From Monoplex corrugatus (Eukaryota > Mollusca > Gastropoda > Littorinimorpha > Ranellidae): a DNA stretch of 64,000 bases. The notes beneath the pieces are model-generated. The model saw only the letters and a list, made by a program, of their open reading frames with translations, was not told the origin of the DNA and did not search any database. Positions 1-11,850 of this stretch are shown here, one piece after another. The position numbers and the translations under genes were made by a program. How positions within the stretch are numbered: position 1 is the stretch's first letter; each line of letters starts with the position of its first letter. Where the stretch lies: NCBI GenBank assembly GCA_030674185.1, contig CM060312.1, positions 5,638,528 to 5,702,527 of the forward strand, read 5' to 3'.

Positions 1-357
1 TGTAGAACCTCTAAGATCTTGCCAATAATGCACAGTACCCATAGATTTGTAGAACCTCTAAGATCTTGCCAATAATGCATGGTACCCATAGATTTGTAGA
101 GTCTCTAAGATCTTGCCAATAATGCACAGTACCCATAGATTTGTAGAACCTCCAAGACCTTGCCAATAATGCACAGTACCCATAGATTTGTAGAACCTCT
201 AAGATCTTGCCAATAATGCATGGTACCCATAGATTTGTAGAACCTCTAAGACCTTGCCAATAATGCATGGTACCCAAAGATTTGTAGAACCTCCAAGACC
301 TTGCCAATAATGCACAGTACCCATAGATTTGTAGAACCTCTAAGATCTTGCCAAAAC
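1..357. repeat. 47-bp tandem array
   Basis: About seven and a half copies of a 47-bp unit containing CTTGCCAATAATGCA and GTACCCATAGATTTG occur with few substitutions. The array probably continues beyond the left edge. It lies in the intron after the last visible channel exon. No coding sense is seen. Confidence 0.93.
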
Positions 358-794
358 ATAGTATCTATGCACAGGATTACGGCATCTGCCGCAATCATTT
401 TGGATCCATCACCACATGGTATCTGCAGTGATGGCACCCATGAGATTTTTCTTTCGTTATCATCTTCAAAAAACTGAAACAATATTTTGTGATGTTTACA
501 TACTGCACTGCTGGGGGTCTTAACAGGAGCAGAGCATACAAAACCACAGAATAAAGCATTCCTTGTGGCAGGGGTGGGAACTGCTGGAAAGAAAAAGAGA
601 GAGAGCAACTGTAGGGATGTCCATGTGCATGTTCCCCAAGTAAAATGTTTAAAAGGATTCAGATCTGTACAATCTGGCGCATTTTCAAGCATCAAACCGG
701 TCATTTAGAATACTTAAAATTGTGTATTTTCCGCACTGTTTAACTTCTATACAAGCATACATTAAATCACAAATCACACTTGTTATACTCTAAA

Positions 795-1545
795 AACAAC
801 AGAATCACAGGTTAGGCAGAACATCAAAAACCTTACCAAAATACATGATCCATGTACCTATGTTTACTGTTATTTCTTGTTAAACAACAGAATCACAGGT
901 TAGGCAGAACATCAAAAACCTTACTAAAGTACAAGATCTATGCACCTATAGTACTGTTATTTCCTTGTAAACAACAGTATCACTGGTTAGGCAGAACCTC
1001 TTAACTCTATTGTGACTGCACTTGCCACAGCTGAGCTCTCCTGCTGGCCTAGAGCTGCCACAGTGAAATCACTGAGAACTGGGCGCAAGTGAACTTAGCC
1101 ATCGATTTTAGATAAAGAAACTGGCAAAACGTAGCTGAAGCGTTCAATGGAAGTTCCCTCCACAAGGGAAGCAACTGCCAACTACTAAATCATTAGCATA
1201 ACAAAAGTAGAGGGAGTTATATACCCTAGACCGTCTGTTACTATGATCGAAGTAGCCGTCTTCAGTGAGAGCTCAGCTGTTACTTCGATCGAAGTAGCCC
1301 GTCGTCAAAGAGTTAAACCTTACTAAAGTACAAGATCTATGCACCTATAGTACGTTATTTCCTTGTAAACAACAGTATCACAGGTTAGGCAGAACCTCTA
1401 AAATCTTACTAAAGTACAAGATCTATTATGGACCTATAGTACCGTTATTTCCTTGTAAACAACAGTATCACAGAACCTCTTAAACCTTACTAAAATATTA
1501 AAAGCTAAGCGCCTATACTACTGCTGTTTCCTTTCCGCAGAAAGG
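795..1545. repeat. Diverged ~87-bp tandem repeat split by a MITE
   Basis: Units share CACAGGTTAGGCAGAAC, CCTTACTAAAGTACAAGATC and a TACTGTTATTTCCTTG tail. About three copies precede and three follow an insertion at 1005-1312. The interval 358-794 holds no recognisable gene. Confidence 0.8.
1005..1312. mobile_element. 308-bp TTAA-flanked MITE (piggyBac type)
   Basis: The insertion is flanked by TTAA at 1001-1004 and 1313-1316, and removing it with one TTAA restores the surrounding tandem unit. Its ends are similar inverted sequences (CTCTATTGTGAC and, on the other strand, CTCTTTGACGAC). It has no coding capacity. TTAA target duplication is the piggyBac signature. An internal palindrome TTCGATCGAA is present. 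Confidence 0.72.
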
Positions 1546-1686
1546 ACACATGTAATCCGAAGAAACTTACTATTTCTGCCAAAGAAAACTGCAGATCCAC
1601 AGAGAATATTCCAACCCCTGTTAGTAATTAACCATGAACATTTTCACAATAACATACATTTCCTTGTCGATCAACCAAGAACTCAC

Positions 1687-1815
1687 TTTGCCTCTGGGTC
1701 ATACTCTGACCACAGCCGTACAAACTCGTCCAGGTGATGGGGGCCCAGGATAGACCAAATCACGCGTCAGGTAGTCAAAATTGTCCATGATGACAGCCAC
1801 AAACAAGTTGATGAT
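1687..1815 (-). CDS. CaV1: CaV1 exon, IVS6 end and start of C-terminal tail, one-base insertion (window exon 18)
   Basis: This 129-nt exon encodes IINLFVAVIMDNFDYLTRD and, after one surplus T in a T-run (1757-1759), WSILGPHHLDEFVRLWSEYD and PEA. This is the end of IVS6 and the first helix of the EF-hand-like domain. The WSILGPHHLDEF form identifies the L-type class. The acceptor is CTCAG and the donor is GTGAGT, with phase 2 at the end. The next exon is not in the window. Confidence 0.95.
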
Positions 1816-2365
1816 CTGAGAAAAAGTACCATTTGGTTTAGACCTGTTTGTCTGTAACTGTTTTACAATCAAAATTGTTGAAAACAATATACAGTACTGG
1901 ACACCAAGATTAACTCACATCTATCTAAATTCTAAGGTTGAAACTTAAATTTCTGAGACCATGCTTTACATTAAAGGAATGAACAACAACAAAACCCACT
2001 AAAACATCAATAGTATTCCTTAACCAAAAGAGGATCTTGTTGGTTACACAAATAAATATAATGTCATAGTGTACCACTTTACAACCTTAAAATAATTATC
2101 GGAGAAATTACAAAGCATGAATTTTACAGATTTAATCATTATTCTGCACACGAGCCGAATGAATCAGGATGGACAGACAAACTATTTGCACAGACCCTGG
2201 CCTTGGCATACAACCAACAGAGCTGGAGGAATCTGGTGAACAGTTCTTTAATGCAGTGTCCCAGTGGTGCCTTTCACAGAAGTAGGGAGAACAACACAGA
2301 AGAAAGATTTCTTTCATTCTCTCAACAACTCCAAAACAAGTGTGACTGCCAACTTTCAAGCAAAC

Positions 2366-2645
2366 AGAAACCAGAAAAAACAAAGGAATAGGAACGCATA
2401 TTTAATGCAACAAGAAAGACAGGTGCAAATTTTTGGCCAACTGGCCTTTGTCAAGCATAAGATCACAAACAAACAAACAAACACCAGATACAAAATCTTT
2501 TTCTTCTAATTTTTGTATCTGGTGTTTGTTTGTTTGTGATATTATGCTTGACATAGGCCAGTTAGCCGAAAACTTGCGCCTGTCTTGTCTTGTTGTATTA
2601 AATACGGTTCCTATTCCTTTTTCATGTTTTTTTCTGGTTTCTCTC
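2366..2645. repeat. Foldback repeat with ~135-bp arms
   Basis: Arms at about 2366-2502 and 2512-2645 are near-complementary, sharing ACCAGATACAAAA, GTCAAGCATAA and AGGAATAGGAAC motifs, with a loop of about 10 nt. It could be a foldback element or inverted duplication in the intron between window exons 17 and 18. The rest of 1816-2365 shows nothing recognisable. Confidence 0.85.
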
Positions 2646-2781
2646 ACCAACATCATCTCATTTCAAAACTCAAGTCTTCATTCACTGACAAGAATAGCTT
2701 GTAAAGATTATTCCATGAGATACAGAAAGAGAGAAAAACAGAAACAGGCAGGCAGGAAGGCAGGGGAAGGGATGGAGGGAG

Positions 2782-2895
<114 letters not shown>

Positions 2896-3129
2896 GTTTA
2901 GAATTCAGATTTCAGACCAGATATTTAATTCAAAACAGCCATCAGCCCCTACTGAAGGGGTGCTTAAAATGCACTACAAAAGAAACAATCAATGACAGTA
3001 GAGAACAAGATTAACAGCTAACAACAAAATAACAATCTACATATGACAATCTAATTTCCTTTTTTTAAAATGCTTTAGTCAAGCAGAAACAGATCGAAAT
3101 TCTTAGCAGAGTCATAGTGAGTTGAGCTT

Positions 3130-3535
3130 AACAGTAAACAAAGAAAGAGGGGAGACAAAGAGAGAGAGACAGAAGACAGAGAGAGAGAAAGAGAGAGAGG
3201 GAAGGAGATAGACACACAGAGACAAAGAGATGGGGAGAGAGAAAGAGCAGAACAGACAGAGACATAGAGAGAGAGAGAGGGGGGGGCAGGGAGGAGAGAG
3301 AGAGAGAGAGGAGGAGAGGAGGAGAGAGAGAGAGAGAGGAGAGGAGAGAGAGAGAGAGAGAGAGAGGGCCAGAGGGGAGGGAGAGAGAAAAGAGCGAGCG
3401 AGAGTATGAGTAGATGTGAGAGAGAGTGAGTGAGGGAGAGAGAGAGTGGGAAATACAGAGAGGGAGAGGTGGAGAGGTGAGAGGGGAGAGAGGAGGGAGA
3501 GAAAGCGACGAAGAAGGCAGGAGAAAATCACGAGT
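3130..3535. repeat. Long GA-rich (purine) tract beside exon donor
   Basis: About 400 bp of imperfect GA/GGA repeats begins within about 12 bp of the donor of the 3547-3718 exon. In the transcript this is a pyrimidine (CT) tract. Long open frames across it are low-complexity artefacts. Confidence 0.92.
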
Positions 3536-3546
3536 CCAGTGCTGAC

Positions 3547-3718
3547 CAGGAAAGAGCAGAGATGTAAAAGGAGATGAAGTAGACCACAGCAAACTGGTGC
3601 CACAGCTGTTGCCGTCAGGATCCGTTTTGTTGTAGCTGTCAGACGGTTGTCACACTTCACGTCTGGTGAGTCTCCACACGACAGCATGATATCCTGCCAT
3701 GCCTCTCCTGTTGCTGAC
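3547..3718 (-). CDS. CaV1: CaV1 exon, repeat IV filter and IVS6 start, three deletions (window exon 17)
   Basis: This 172-nt exon begins SATGEAWQDIMLSCGD; the Glu of TGEAW is the repeat IV selectivity-filter residue. The reading then needs three single-base restorations (near 3641, 3592 and 3557) to continue through an NSCGTS turn into AVVYFISFYIS, the beginning of IVS6. Corrected length fits the phase of both neighbours. Its acceptor (GGTGATACAG) and first 12 bases are copied about 50 times in the 44-bp array upstream. A long GA-rich tract lies beyond the donor (GTCAGC). Confidence 0.9.
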
Positions 3719-5940
3719 CTGTATCACCCATAAAATACACACATTGCACTGTCCTGTTGTTGACCTGTATCACCATAAAACACACATTACACTGTCCTGT
3801 TGCTGACCTACATCACCCATAAAACACACATTACACTGTCCTGTTGCTGACCTGTATCACCCATAAAACACACATTACACTGTCCTGTTGTTGACCTGTA
3901 TCACCCATAAAACACACATTACACTGTCCTTTTGCTGACCTGTATCACCATAAAACACACATTACACTGTCCTGTTGCTGACCTGTATCACCCATAAAAC
4001 ACACATTTACACTGTCCTGTTGTTGACCTGTATCACCATAAAACACACATTACACTGTCCTGTTGTTGACCTACATCACCATAAAACACACATTACACTG
4101 TCCTTTTGCTGACCTGTATCACCATAAAACACACATTACACTGTCCTGTTGCTGACGTACATCACTCATAAAACACACATTACACTGTCCTGTTGCTGAC
4201 CTACATCACTCATAAAACACACATTACACTGTCCTGTTGCTGACGTTACATCACCCATAAAACACACATTACACTGTCCTGTTGCTGACCTACATCACTC
4301 ATAAAACACACATTACACTGTCCTGTTGTTGACCTACATCACCATAAAACACACATTACTTTGTCCTGTTGTTGACCTACATCACCCATAAAACACACAT
4401 TACACTGTCCTGTTGCTGACCTACATCACCCATAAAACACACATTACACTGTCCTGTTGCTGACGTACATCACCCATAAAACACACATTACACTGTCCTG
4501 TTGCTGACCTACATCACCCATAAAACACACATTACACTGTCCTGTTGCTGACCTACATCACCCATAAAACACACATTACACTGTCCTGTTGCTGACCTAC
4601 ATCACCCATAAAACACACATTACACTGTCCTGTTGCTGACCTACATCACTCATAAAACACACATTACACTGTCCTGTTGTGACCTACATCACCCATAAAA
4701 CACACATTACTTTGTCCTGTTGTGACCTACATCACCCATAAAACACACATTACACTGTCCTGTTGCTGACCTACATCACCCATAAAACACACATTACACT
4801 GTCCTGTTGCTGACCTACATCACCCATAAAACACACATTACACTGTCCTGTTGCTGACCTACATCACCCATAAAACACACATTACACTGTCCTGTTGCTG
4901 ACCTACATCACCCATAAAACACACTGCACTGTCCTGTTGCTTACCTACATCACCATAAAACACACATTACTACTGTCCTGTTGCTGACCTACATCACCCA
5001 TAAAACACACATTACTCTGTCCTGTTGCTGACCTACATCACCTATAAAACACACATTACACTGTCCTGTTGCTTACCTACATCACCCATAAAACACACAT
5101 TACACTGTCCTGTTGCTGACCTACATCACCATAAAACACACATTACTCTGTCCTGTTGCTGACCTGTATCACCCATAAAACACACATTACACTGTCCTGT
5201 TGCTGACCTGTATCACCCATAAAACACACATTACACTGTCCTGTTGCTGACCTACATCACCCATAAAACACACATTACACTGTCCTGTTGCTGACCTACA
5301 TCACCCATAAAACACACATTACACTGTCCTGTTGCTGACCTGTATCACCCATAAAACACACATTACATTGTCCTTTTGCTGACCTACATCACCATAAAAC
5401 ACACATTACACTGTCCTGTTGTTGACCTACATCACCATAAAACACACATTGCACTGTCCTGTTGCTGACCTACATCACCCATAAAACACACATTACACTG
5501 TCCTGTTGCTGACCTACATCACTCATAAAACACACATTGCACTGTCCTGTTGCTGACCTACATCACTCATAAAACACACATTACACTGTCCTGTTGCTGA
5601 CCTACATCACCCATAAAACACACATTACACTGTCCTGTTGCTGACCTACATCACTCATAAAACACACATTGCACTGTCCTGTTGCTGACCTGTATCACCC
5701 ATAAAACACACATTACATTGTCCTGTTGCTGACCTACATCACCCATAAAACACACATTACACTGTCCTGTTGCTGACCTACATCACCCATAAAACACAAT
5801 TACATCGTCCTGTTGCTGACCTACATCACCCATAAAACAACATTACACTGTCCTGTTGCTGACCTACATCACCCACAAAACACACATTACACTGTCCTGT
5901 TGCTGACCTACATCACCCACAAAACACTTACTATACTGTC
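3700..5940. repeat. 44-bp minisatellite copying a splice acceptor, ~50 units
   Basis: The unit, read on the plus strand, contains CTGTCCTGTTGCTGACCTAC, ATCACCCATAAAACACACAT and TACA. On the gene strand each unit contains GGTGAT(AC/GT)AG followed by GTCAGCAACAGG, which is identical to the acceptor and first bases of the 3547-3718 exon. The first unit therefore overlaps the exon. Copies vary by small indels and by CAG versus TAG at the pseudo-acceptor. Confidence 0.95.
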
Positions 5941-5984
5941 CTAGCTTCTATTGTTTTACATTGAATAACAAAAATAGACCAATC

Positions 5985-6425
5985 ATTGAGATGTACTGGT
6001 TAGAACAATGTACTAATGACTGGACGGTTGTGAGTTCAAATCTCCATAAATCCCTTCAAAAATCATTATAGGATTTTACAGCTCCAACCGGCTCTTATCC
6101 AGAGTTGGGTGTGCTATGGGCTCATTGGGAAGACTAGAACCACACAGTCAGGTCTCCTCCACTTCATGGACATGTCATTGAGGGTGTTGCTCAAATTTTC
6201 TGACTAACATTGCAGGTATCTGTATCTCTCAGGCCTGGTCAACACCAGCATATATCAGGATAGTAAGTGCAAAGTACAGCTCTGTCACTCTGTCTCAATC
6301 CTAGATGAAACTCCATAGCATCATGGTTATCATCTCATTGTTGTCATCATCATCACATTGTAAAAACTGTGCCAGCTTCTGAGGCCATTAACATGGTGTA
6401 GAAAATGGGACCCCCAAAAAAAAAT
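5985..6425 (+). mobile_element. tRNA-derived SINE (family A), plus-strand copy
   Basis: A tRNA-like head is seen near 5990-6050, with a B-box-like GAGTTCAAATC. It is followed by a body shared with 6960-7415 and 46850-47215 on the opposite strand (ATTGAGGGTGTTGCTC, ATCTGTATCTCTCAGGCCTG) and an A-rich tail after 6410. Confidence 0.78.
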
Positions 6426-6959
6426 CGGAAAAAAGAACAAAACAAAACAACAACAAAAATAAAAAATACAAGAGCAAACAATGTCACCTAGGGAAGGCGG
6501 ACACAGCCCTCTCCTCTATATTTTGATTCTATATTTTCATTTCTGTATTGTATGAATTTCAAGCTGCTCTCCTTGGGAAATGTGCATAGCCACAGTGCAA
6601 CCCCAGTTTTCTCTTTTCAAATAGTAACTCACAAATACTGTGTACATATATGTGCCACACACTAACAGTCACTCACAAACTTACGTTACCTGCCAAATTA
6701 CATCCAACGATTATTATAAATACACAATGTTCATCTCTGCCTTCTGACAGTGGAAATTCACCTTTACTGAACATGCTGGAGATCCAAAACACAAGGAACA
6801 GCTTGCATGGTGCTAGTCTGAACAATAGCTGAATAAGCTGTGCTCCGTATCTTTCTTTCCAATCAAAGCTGATTATGGGATCTAGGTTTACAGGGGTCTA
6901 GGTTTACAACCCACATGGCAGTAGTTGTTTTTTCTCAGATCATCGCACTTTGGGAGCTT

Positions 6960-7415
6960 TCCTTTGTGCTCAAGGTTTTTTTCTTTTTGGTTCCATTTTC
7001 TTCACCACCTTAATGGCCACAGAAGCAGGTATGGTTTTTACAATGCAATGATGATGATGGCGATGAGGATACCAATGATGCTACTGGATTCCATCAAGGA
7101 CTGAGACTACATGATAGGGTTGTACTCTACGCTTACTGTCATGATATATCCTGGCATCAACCAGGCTCAAGAGATACAGACACCTGCCGTGTCGGTAGAC
7201 GATTCGAGCAACACCCCCAATGACACATCCGTGAAGTGGATGACACTTAACTGTGAGGTCCCAGTCTTCCAAATGAACCTGTAGCATGCTCAATTGTAGG
7301 CTTGGGTCGGTTGGAAGCTGAAAAATCCCACAATGATTTTTAAGGGACTGATGGGAAATTTAAACCCACAACTTTGCAGTTGGCAGTCCGTTGTGCCAAC
7401 CACTACACTACTAGC
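6960..7415 (-). mobile_element. tRNA-derived SINE (family A), minus-strand copy
   Basis: On the minus strand the head reads GTAGTGGTTGGCACAACGG with a B-box-like GGGTTTAAATTTCC, followed by the family A body and an end near GGTGGTGAAGAAAATGG. It is arranged inverted to the copy at 5985-6425, with about 530 bp between them holding nothing else recognisable. Confidence 0.8.
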
Positions 7416-7823
7416 AACTGGAGCAATTTACATTTCAGTTTCACCTAGCTGAAGTGATGGTTTGGTTCAGCTAACCCAGTCGTTTCGTACAAAATACTGC
7501 TTTTTTCAATCACGCTGTCTTTATGCAAAAGTTGCTGGAAGTCAACAAAGCAGTTACAGCAGTTTTATGACAGATTTAGAAGAAAAGTAAACAAAAGCCA
7601 GCAATACATTCATGGAAAGCAGGCAACAAAATTGATGAAATACCATTTTGAAATGAGAATGAAGTGTAGATCTTAGTGAGATGAAAAGTATATCAATCCA
7701 CTGTAAAAGTTAAAAGCTAACAAGCCAAAAATAAAAAGGCTCCAATGTTTTCTCAGACTGGGTTGGTTATCATTCTCAAACAAAACTGTAAAGACCAATC
7801 AATCTCAAAAAGAACATACTCAC

Positions 7824-7915
7824 CGAAACAGGACCAGCACAGCATGGGGAAAAGTTTGAAAGTTGTTATTGCGGTGGATCTGGGTTTCATCATCCAGTCG
7901 GATCTTTCCAAACAC
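7824..7915 (-). CDS. CaV1: CaV1 exon, IVS5 to pore loop (window exon 16)
   Basis: This 92-nt exon encodes [18 protein letters not shown] then [13 protein letters not shown], the extracellular segment and pore helix before the repeat IV filter. NNNFQTFP is a CaV1/CaV2 hallmark. The acceptor is TGTACAG, the donor is GTGAGT, and it ends phase 2. The frame is intact. Confidence 0.96.
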
Positions 7916-8199
7916 CTGTACAGACAGCGTGAATACAGCTCTTGTGTGTCTGTTCTGTCTGGTGCTGCCATGTACTATGATGTACTGAATCAACTGTGCT
8001 TTCTGTGTGCTAACAATTTCTAGCACATGTGACATGTTCTGGTTGTGTCTGTCCAGACTAAGTTTCTGAATGTCTTCAGTCCTTTGGAAACTGGCAAGCA
8101 CATCAATTCGTGACTGTAATCAAACAGTTGCAATACCATGGTTTTCATGTTTACATAGCACATTAAACCAAAAATAAAAAAAAATTTCCTAGCACATTA

Positions 8200-8860
8200 C
8201 ACTAAAAATGTTTTACGGTTACAATAAAAGAGATAAAAGATCTTACAGTGACCATAAGGAGATAAATGTCTTTACATGACAATAACAGAGAAAAGATCTT
8301 ACAGTTGACAATAAAGGAGATAAAAATGATCTTTACATTACAAAAAAGGGAGTAAAAATTATCGTCACGCTGAAATAAAAGGGTAAGATAAAAATATCTG
8401 CACAGCTGACAATAAAATGGGGAAAAAATGATCTTCATGGCTGACAATAAGGGAATAAAATATCTTCACAGCTGCAATAAGGGGATATAAATTTTTCACA
8501 GTGACAAAAGGATAAATTATTTCACACTGACAATCAAATAGGTAAAAATTATCTTCAGGCTGAATAAGGGTATAATGATTTCACAGAGACAATAAGGGAT
8601 AAATTATCTTCACAGATACAATAAAAGGGATAAAATGATCTTTCAGCTGACAATTAAAACGGATAAAATTATCTTCACAGTGACAATAAAAGGGGGATAA
8701 AAATTATCTTCAGGATGACAATAAAAGGGGGATAAAAATTATCTTCATGGCTGACAATAAATGGGGATAAAAATTATCTTCATGGCTGACAATAAAAGGG
8801 GGATAAAAATTATCTTCATGGCTGACAATAAAAGGGGATTTTAATTTAAATCCCCTTTTA
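8200..8860. repeat. ~40-bp tandem array
   Basis: Imperfect units contain CTGACAATAAAAGGGG and ATAAAAATTATCTTCA. Units become more regular toward the high-coordinate end (8640-8840). It occupies the intron between the IVS5 exon and the following exon. Confidence 0.88.
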
Positions 8861-9184
8861 ATAAATATACTCACCATATCTTACAGCTCACTAATGCAAG
8901 AGACCATACTAACTGTGAAATACTTGACCAGGTGTTCGAGAACTCGGTGAAAAGACATCCATCGCCAGGTGCTGCTGCCACACCCTGTCCTGATACCTGG
9001 TTCCAGCCCAAGTGACTATCTTCCTCTTTAACAAAGTAGGTTAGAACAGGAATACCTGCTGCCAACCAATAAGCAGAGGGTAGTGGAGCAGGTAGGGCAG
9101 GCACAGACGATTATGCATTTGAACAATCCATTATTTGAATCGCATCACGCAGATTACTGTCATATTTTCATGTCAATTTCTTAC

Positions 9185-9250
9185 CTGCATTCCGATGACA
9201 GCGAAGATGAAGAACAGCATCACGATCAGTAACGCTACATATGGTAGAGC
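9185..9250 (-). CDS. CaV1: CaV1 exon, IVS5 (window exon 15)
   Basis: This 66-nt, 22-codon exon encodes ALPYVALLIVMLFFIFAV and IGMQ, the conserved IVS5 helix, between GTGTGCAG and CAG|GTAAGA. The frame is intact and both ends are phase 0. Confidence 0.96.
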
Positions 9251-9414
9251 CTGCACACATAAGCGTATTTTCCACCTTGGGATAATGTGTCAATAATTTT
9301 CAAATGTTTAAAACATACTTTTTAATCTGTGAATGTAAGCTAGTAGCTGATTTTATATATCTGTTGAACAGAGGGTGCTTGTCAGAAGCAGCACTACATT
9401 TTTAGTCTTGTTTT

Positions 9415-9550
9415 AACCTTTTCACTCCCTTACCCTGTCCATTACCCTCCTGTGTTGCCAGCTGTGATAGCAAAGCAAAAACTTAACCCTTTCACTCCCT
9501 CATCCTGCAGGAAGCTGGCAGATAGGGTGAGGGAGTAAAAAGGTTAAGTT
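9415..9550. mobile_element. TTAA-type foldback MITE, copy 1
   Basis: Inverted sequences resembling TTAACCCTTTCACTCCC and its complement GGGAGTAAAAAGGTTAA flank a TCCTGCAGGA centre. The family recurs at 24850, 31829, 40182, 45218 and 51240. Ends beginning CCCTTT after TTAA suggest a piggyBac-derived non-autonomous element. Confidence 0.72.
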
Positions 9551-9599
9551 TTTCAAGATGGTGGACCAGGTTTGGGTGCCAAAGAGTTGAGCCTCTTCA

Positions 9600-11850
9600 T
9601 GAATGCACTGCAGTGGTATTTGGAGTCTGAGAACATCACTGTGATTTTTAGGAGATAAAGAGCACAGAAGATTAGACAACACATCTTGCTCATACAGGAT
9701 ACCTTCCAAGCCCATAAAGTGATGCCAGCTTCCGTTTATTGACCTGGAAAAGGCCTTTGACAACTGTGGACAGTCAGTCTCCTTGTCAAACTCTTGCACA
9801 TAGGCATCAAGGCAACCTGTACTAATAGATAAAGGCATCTCTGTACAGCCGTAGGTCCCAGATACTTGCAGACAGACACTGTGGAGCAAAGCGTTGCGCC
9901 CCAAGGAGTACAGCTGGGAGGAGTACAGTCACCAACTCTCATAGTTTTCATCAAAGACCTCAAGCTAGAGCTACCCAAAAGATATGTGTAGTCCTCTAAG
10001 CAGGTGACCTAGTATTTTGGTGCATTGAACAGTATGCAACAACCACAGCCTACACAGCAGCTACCCTGAACAGACTGGGAAACATACCTATTGAATATGA
10101 AATTCATTGTGGTTCTATTTCAGGGTGTTGTTCACCCAACCATAAACACCTGCAGCAAGTACCTCCACCACTATCACATCAAGACAGCAGTCTTCCTCAT
10201 GCTGACCAACCTGAGGACATCCCAGTAGCAGCAGCAGATCTAGCTGATTGTGGTTCACAACATGTCATACTCCACCATGTCCTCGACTGGTGACTGCCAC
10301 TTCAACCTCCACCACTATTAAAAACTACTCACACAACTACACACAGCTATACACCAGGGCCTCCAATGGTTACACTGCCAAAAAGCCACTATGTTATACT
10401 CATAGAGCATATTGTGCATGATCACAAACTTCCAGACCAACACTTGGTATTAACCATCTAGATGAAATCTTGTCGGCCACAGTTATCTCTTTCTCCACCA
10501 AAGCACAGCCTGGAAACTTGATCCCAGCAGATACAACACTACAATAGACAGACCAACAGCCATAACTGGAAGTCACATCCGACAAATGGCCGACAGGAAG
10601 CACAACATATAGAACACAGAACTAAGACCAGAAGAAAGTTAACATCATGAAAAAAACTAGTGTGAACACAATGGGATGCCAAAATAACGCAAAAACATCT
10701 GTCAAAGAACCATACAGCTACACCATGAATATGGCTCCAGCTCATGGATGACAGCAGCACATTCACACCAACAGACCCCTGACAGAGTCCAGAACCAAGT
10801 GGTGAGTCATCATCGGCACAAGGATATTCAGAATATGGAATCTGTCACAGGCATACCTCCACTGATGAAGAGATGGAAATGCAAAGCCTTGATTCAATAC
10901 ACGCAAACCAAAATTCCATCAGATCACCTGCTGGATAACAGAATAAAGGCACTTGGTTCAGGAGGATTGAAAATATCAAACTTCATGAGATATCAGATTG
11001 CTGCAGACTTCTCTAAGAACGGCAACCAACAAAATAGAGACCCTGCAAGTCAGCAACTGTCCTTCACCCTGGGAAAACAAGTGAAGAACACTACCATCTA
11101 CACTTCAGTTCCTCATCTCACTACAAAAGACAAACAGCGATGTCAGCAAGTCCACCCCGACTCCGGCCATGCTTGAAGAAAGGTACGCCCAGGAAGCATG
11201 GAGACAGGCTTACAGAGATGGGTCTGCCATGGATGCAATCAAAAACAAAGTGCTGAGGCATACGTCCAGTTCCCAAATAAAACAACAGCAAGCTGAAGCA
11301 CCAACTGGACTTCACTGCACAAACTACAGAGAAGTTGAGGCCCTGGTCCACACAGCAAACATCATTAACAAATACAACAAGCAAATTACCACATCTACAA
11401 GAAGCACGGCAAAACCTCATGTGCACCAAACAATGTACTACAGCAGATTCCATCACATTGTGATATCTCAGGAAAGAAGAGGCGGATGAATGGCAAAGTT
11501 GGGAGCAGAGCATGAACAGAAAAACATCAACCTTGTTGAGATGAAAAGCATCATCAAAGCTTGTTCAGAACATCCCAGCTACATTACAATATCCTCTGCC
11601 TGCAAATGGGCATGACAATGAACCACCACATGAACAAGCGCTTCCAACTTATACCATTCCCGTTGGTGTCCTTGTGGAGAAGCTCACCAGACAACAGAAC
11701 ACATCCTCCAGGACAGCAAGAACTACCAGTCACTGAGGGAGGTCTGGCCAGCACCCTGAGCTGAAGAAGAAACTGTACAGGCCTGTGGATGCACCACAGA
11801 AGATGACTTATTTCATCCTCGAGAATAAACACCAAATGTGACAGCAAACA
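9600..11850 (+). pseudogene. Decayed LINE with RT and RNase H remnants
   Basis: Plus-strand translation in shifting frames shows RT-like QHILLIQDTF, a QGVQLGGVQSPTLIVFI segment resembling the PQGSVLxPTLF motif, and FIKDL. Further along, at 11170-11490, EAWRQAYRDGSAMDAIKN and GLHCTNYREVEALVHTANII resemble an RNase H domain. At 11640-11830, fragments resemble the zinc-knuckle-like tail CPCGE, TTEHILQD. Many stops and frameshifts show it is dead. An RNase H domain after RT is known in I/Jockey-like LINEs; exact clade is uncertain. Confidence 0.7.

Noticed and set aside
1005..1312. Regulatory element or origin suggested by the TTCGATCGAA palindrome
   Set aside because: The segment is better explained as a TTAA-flanked MITE.
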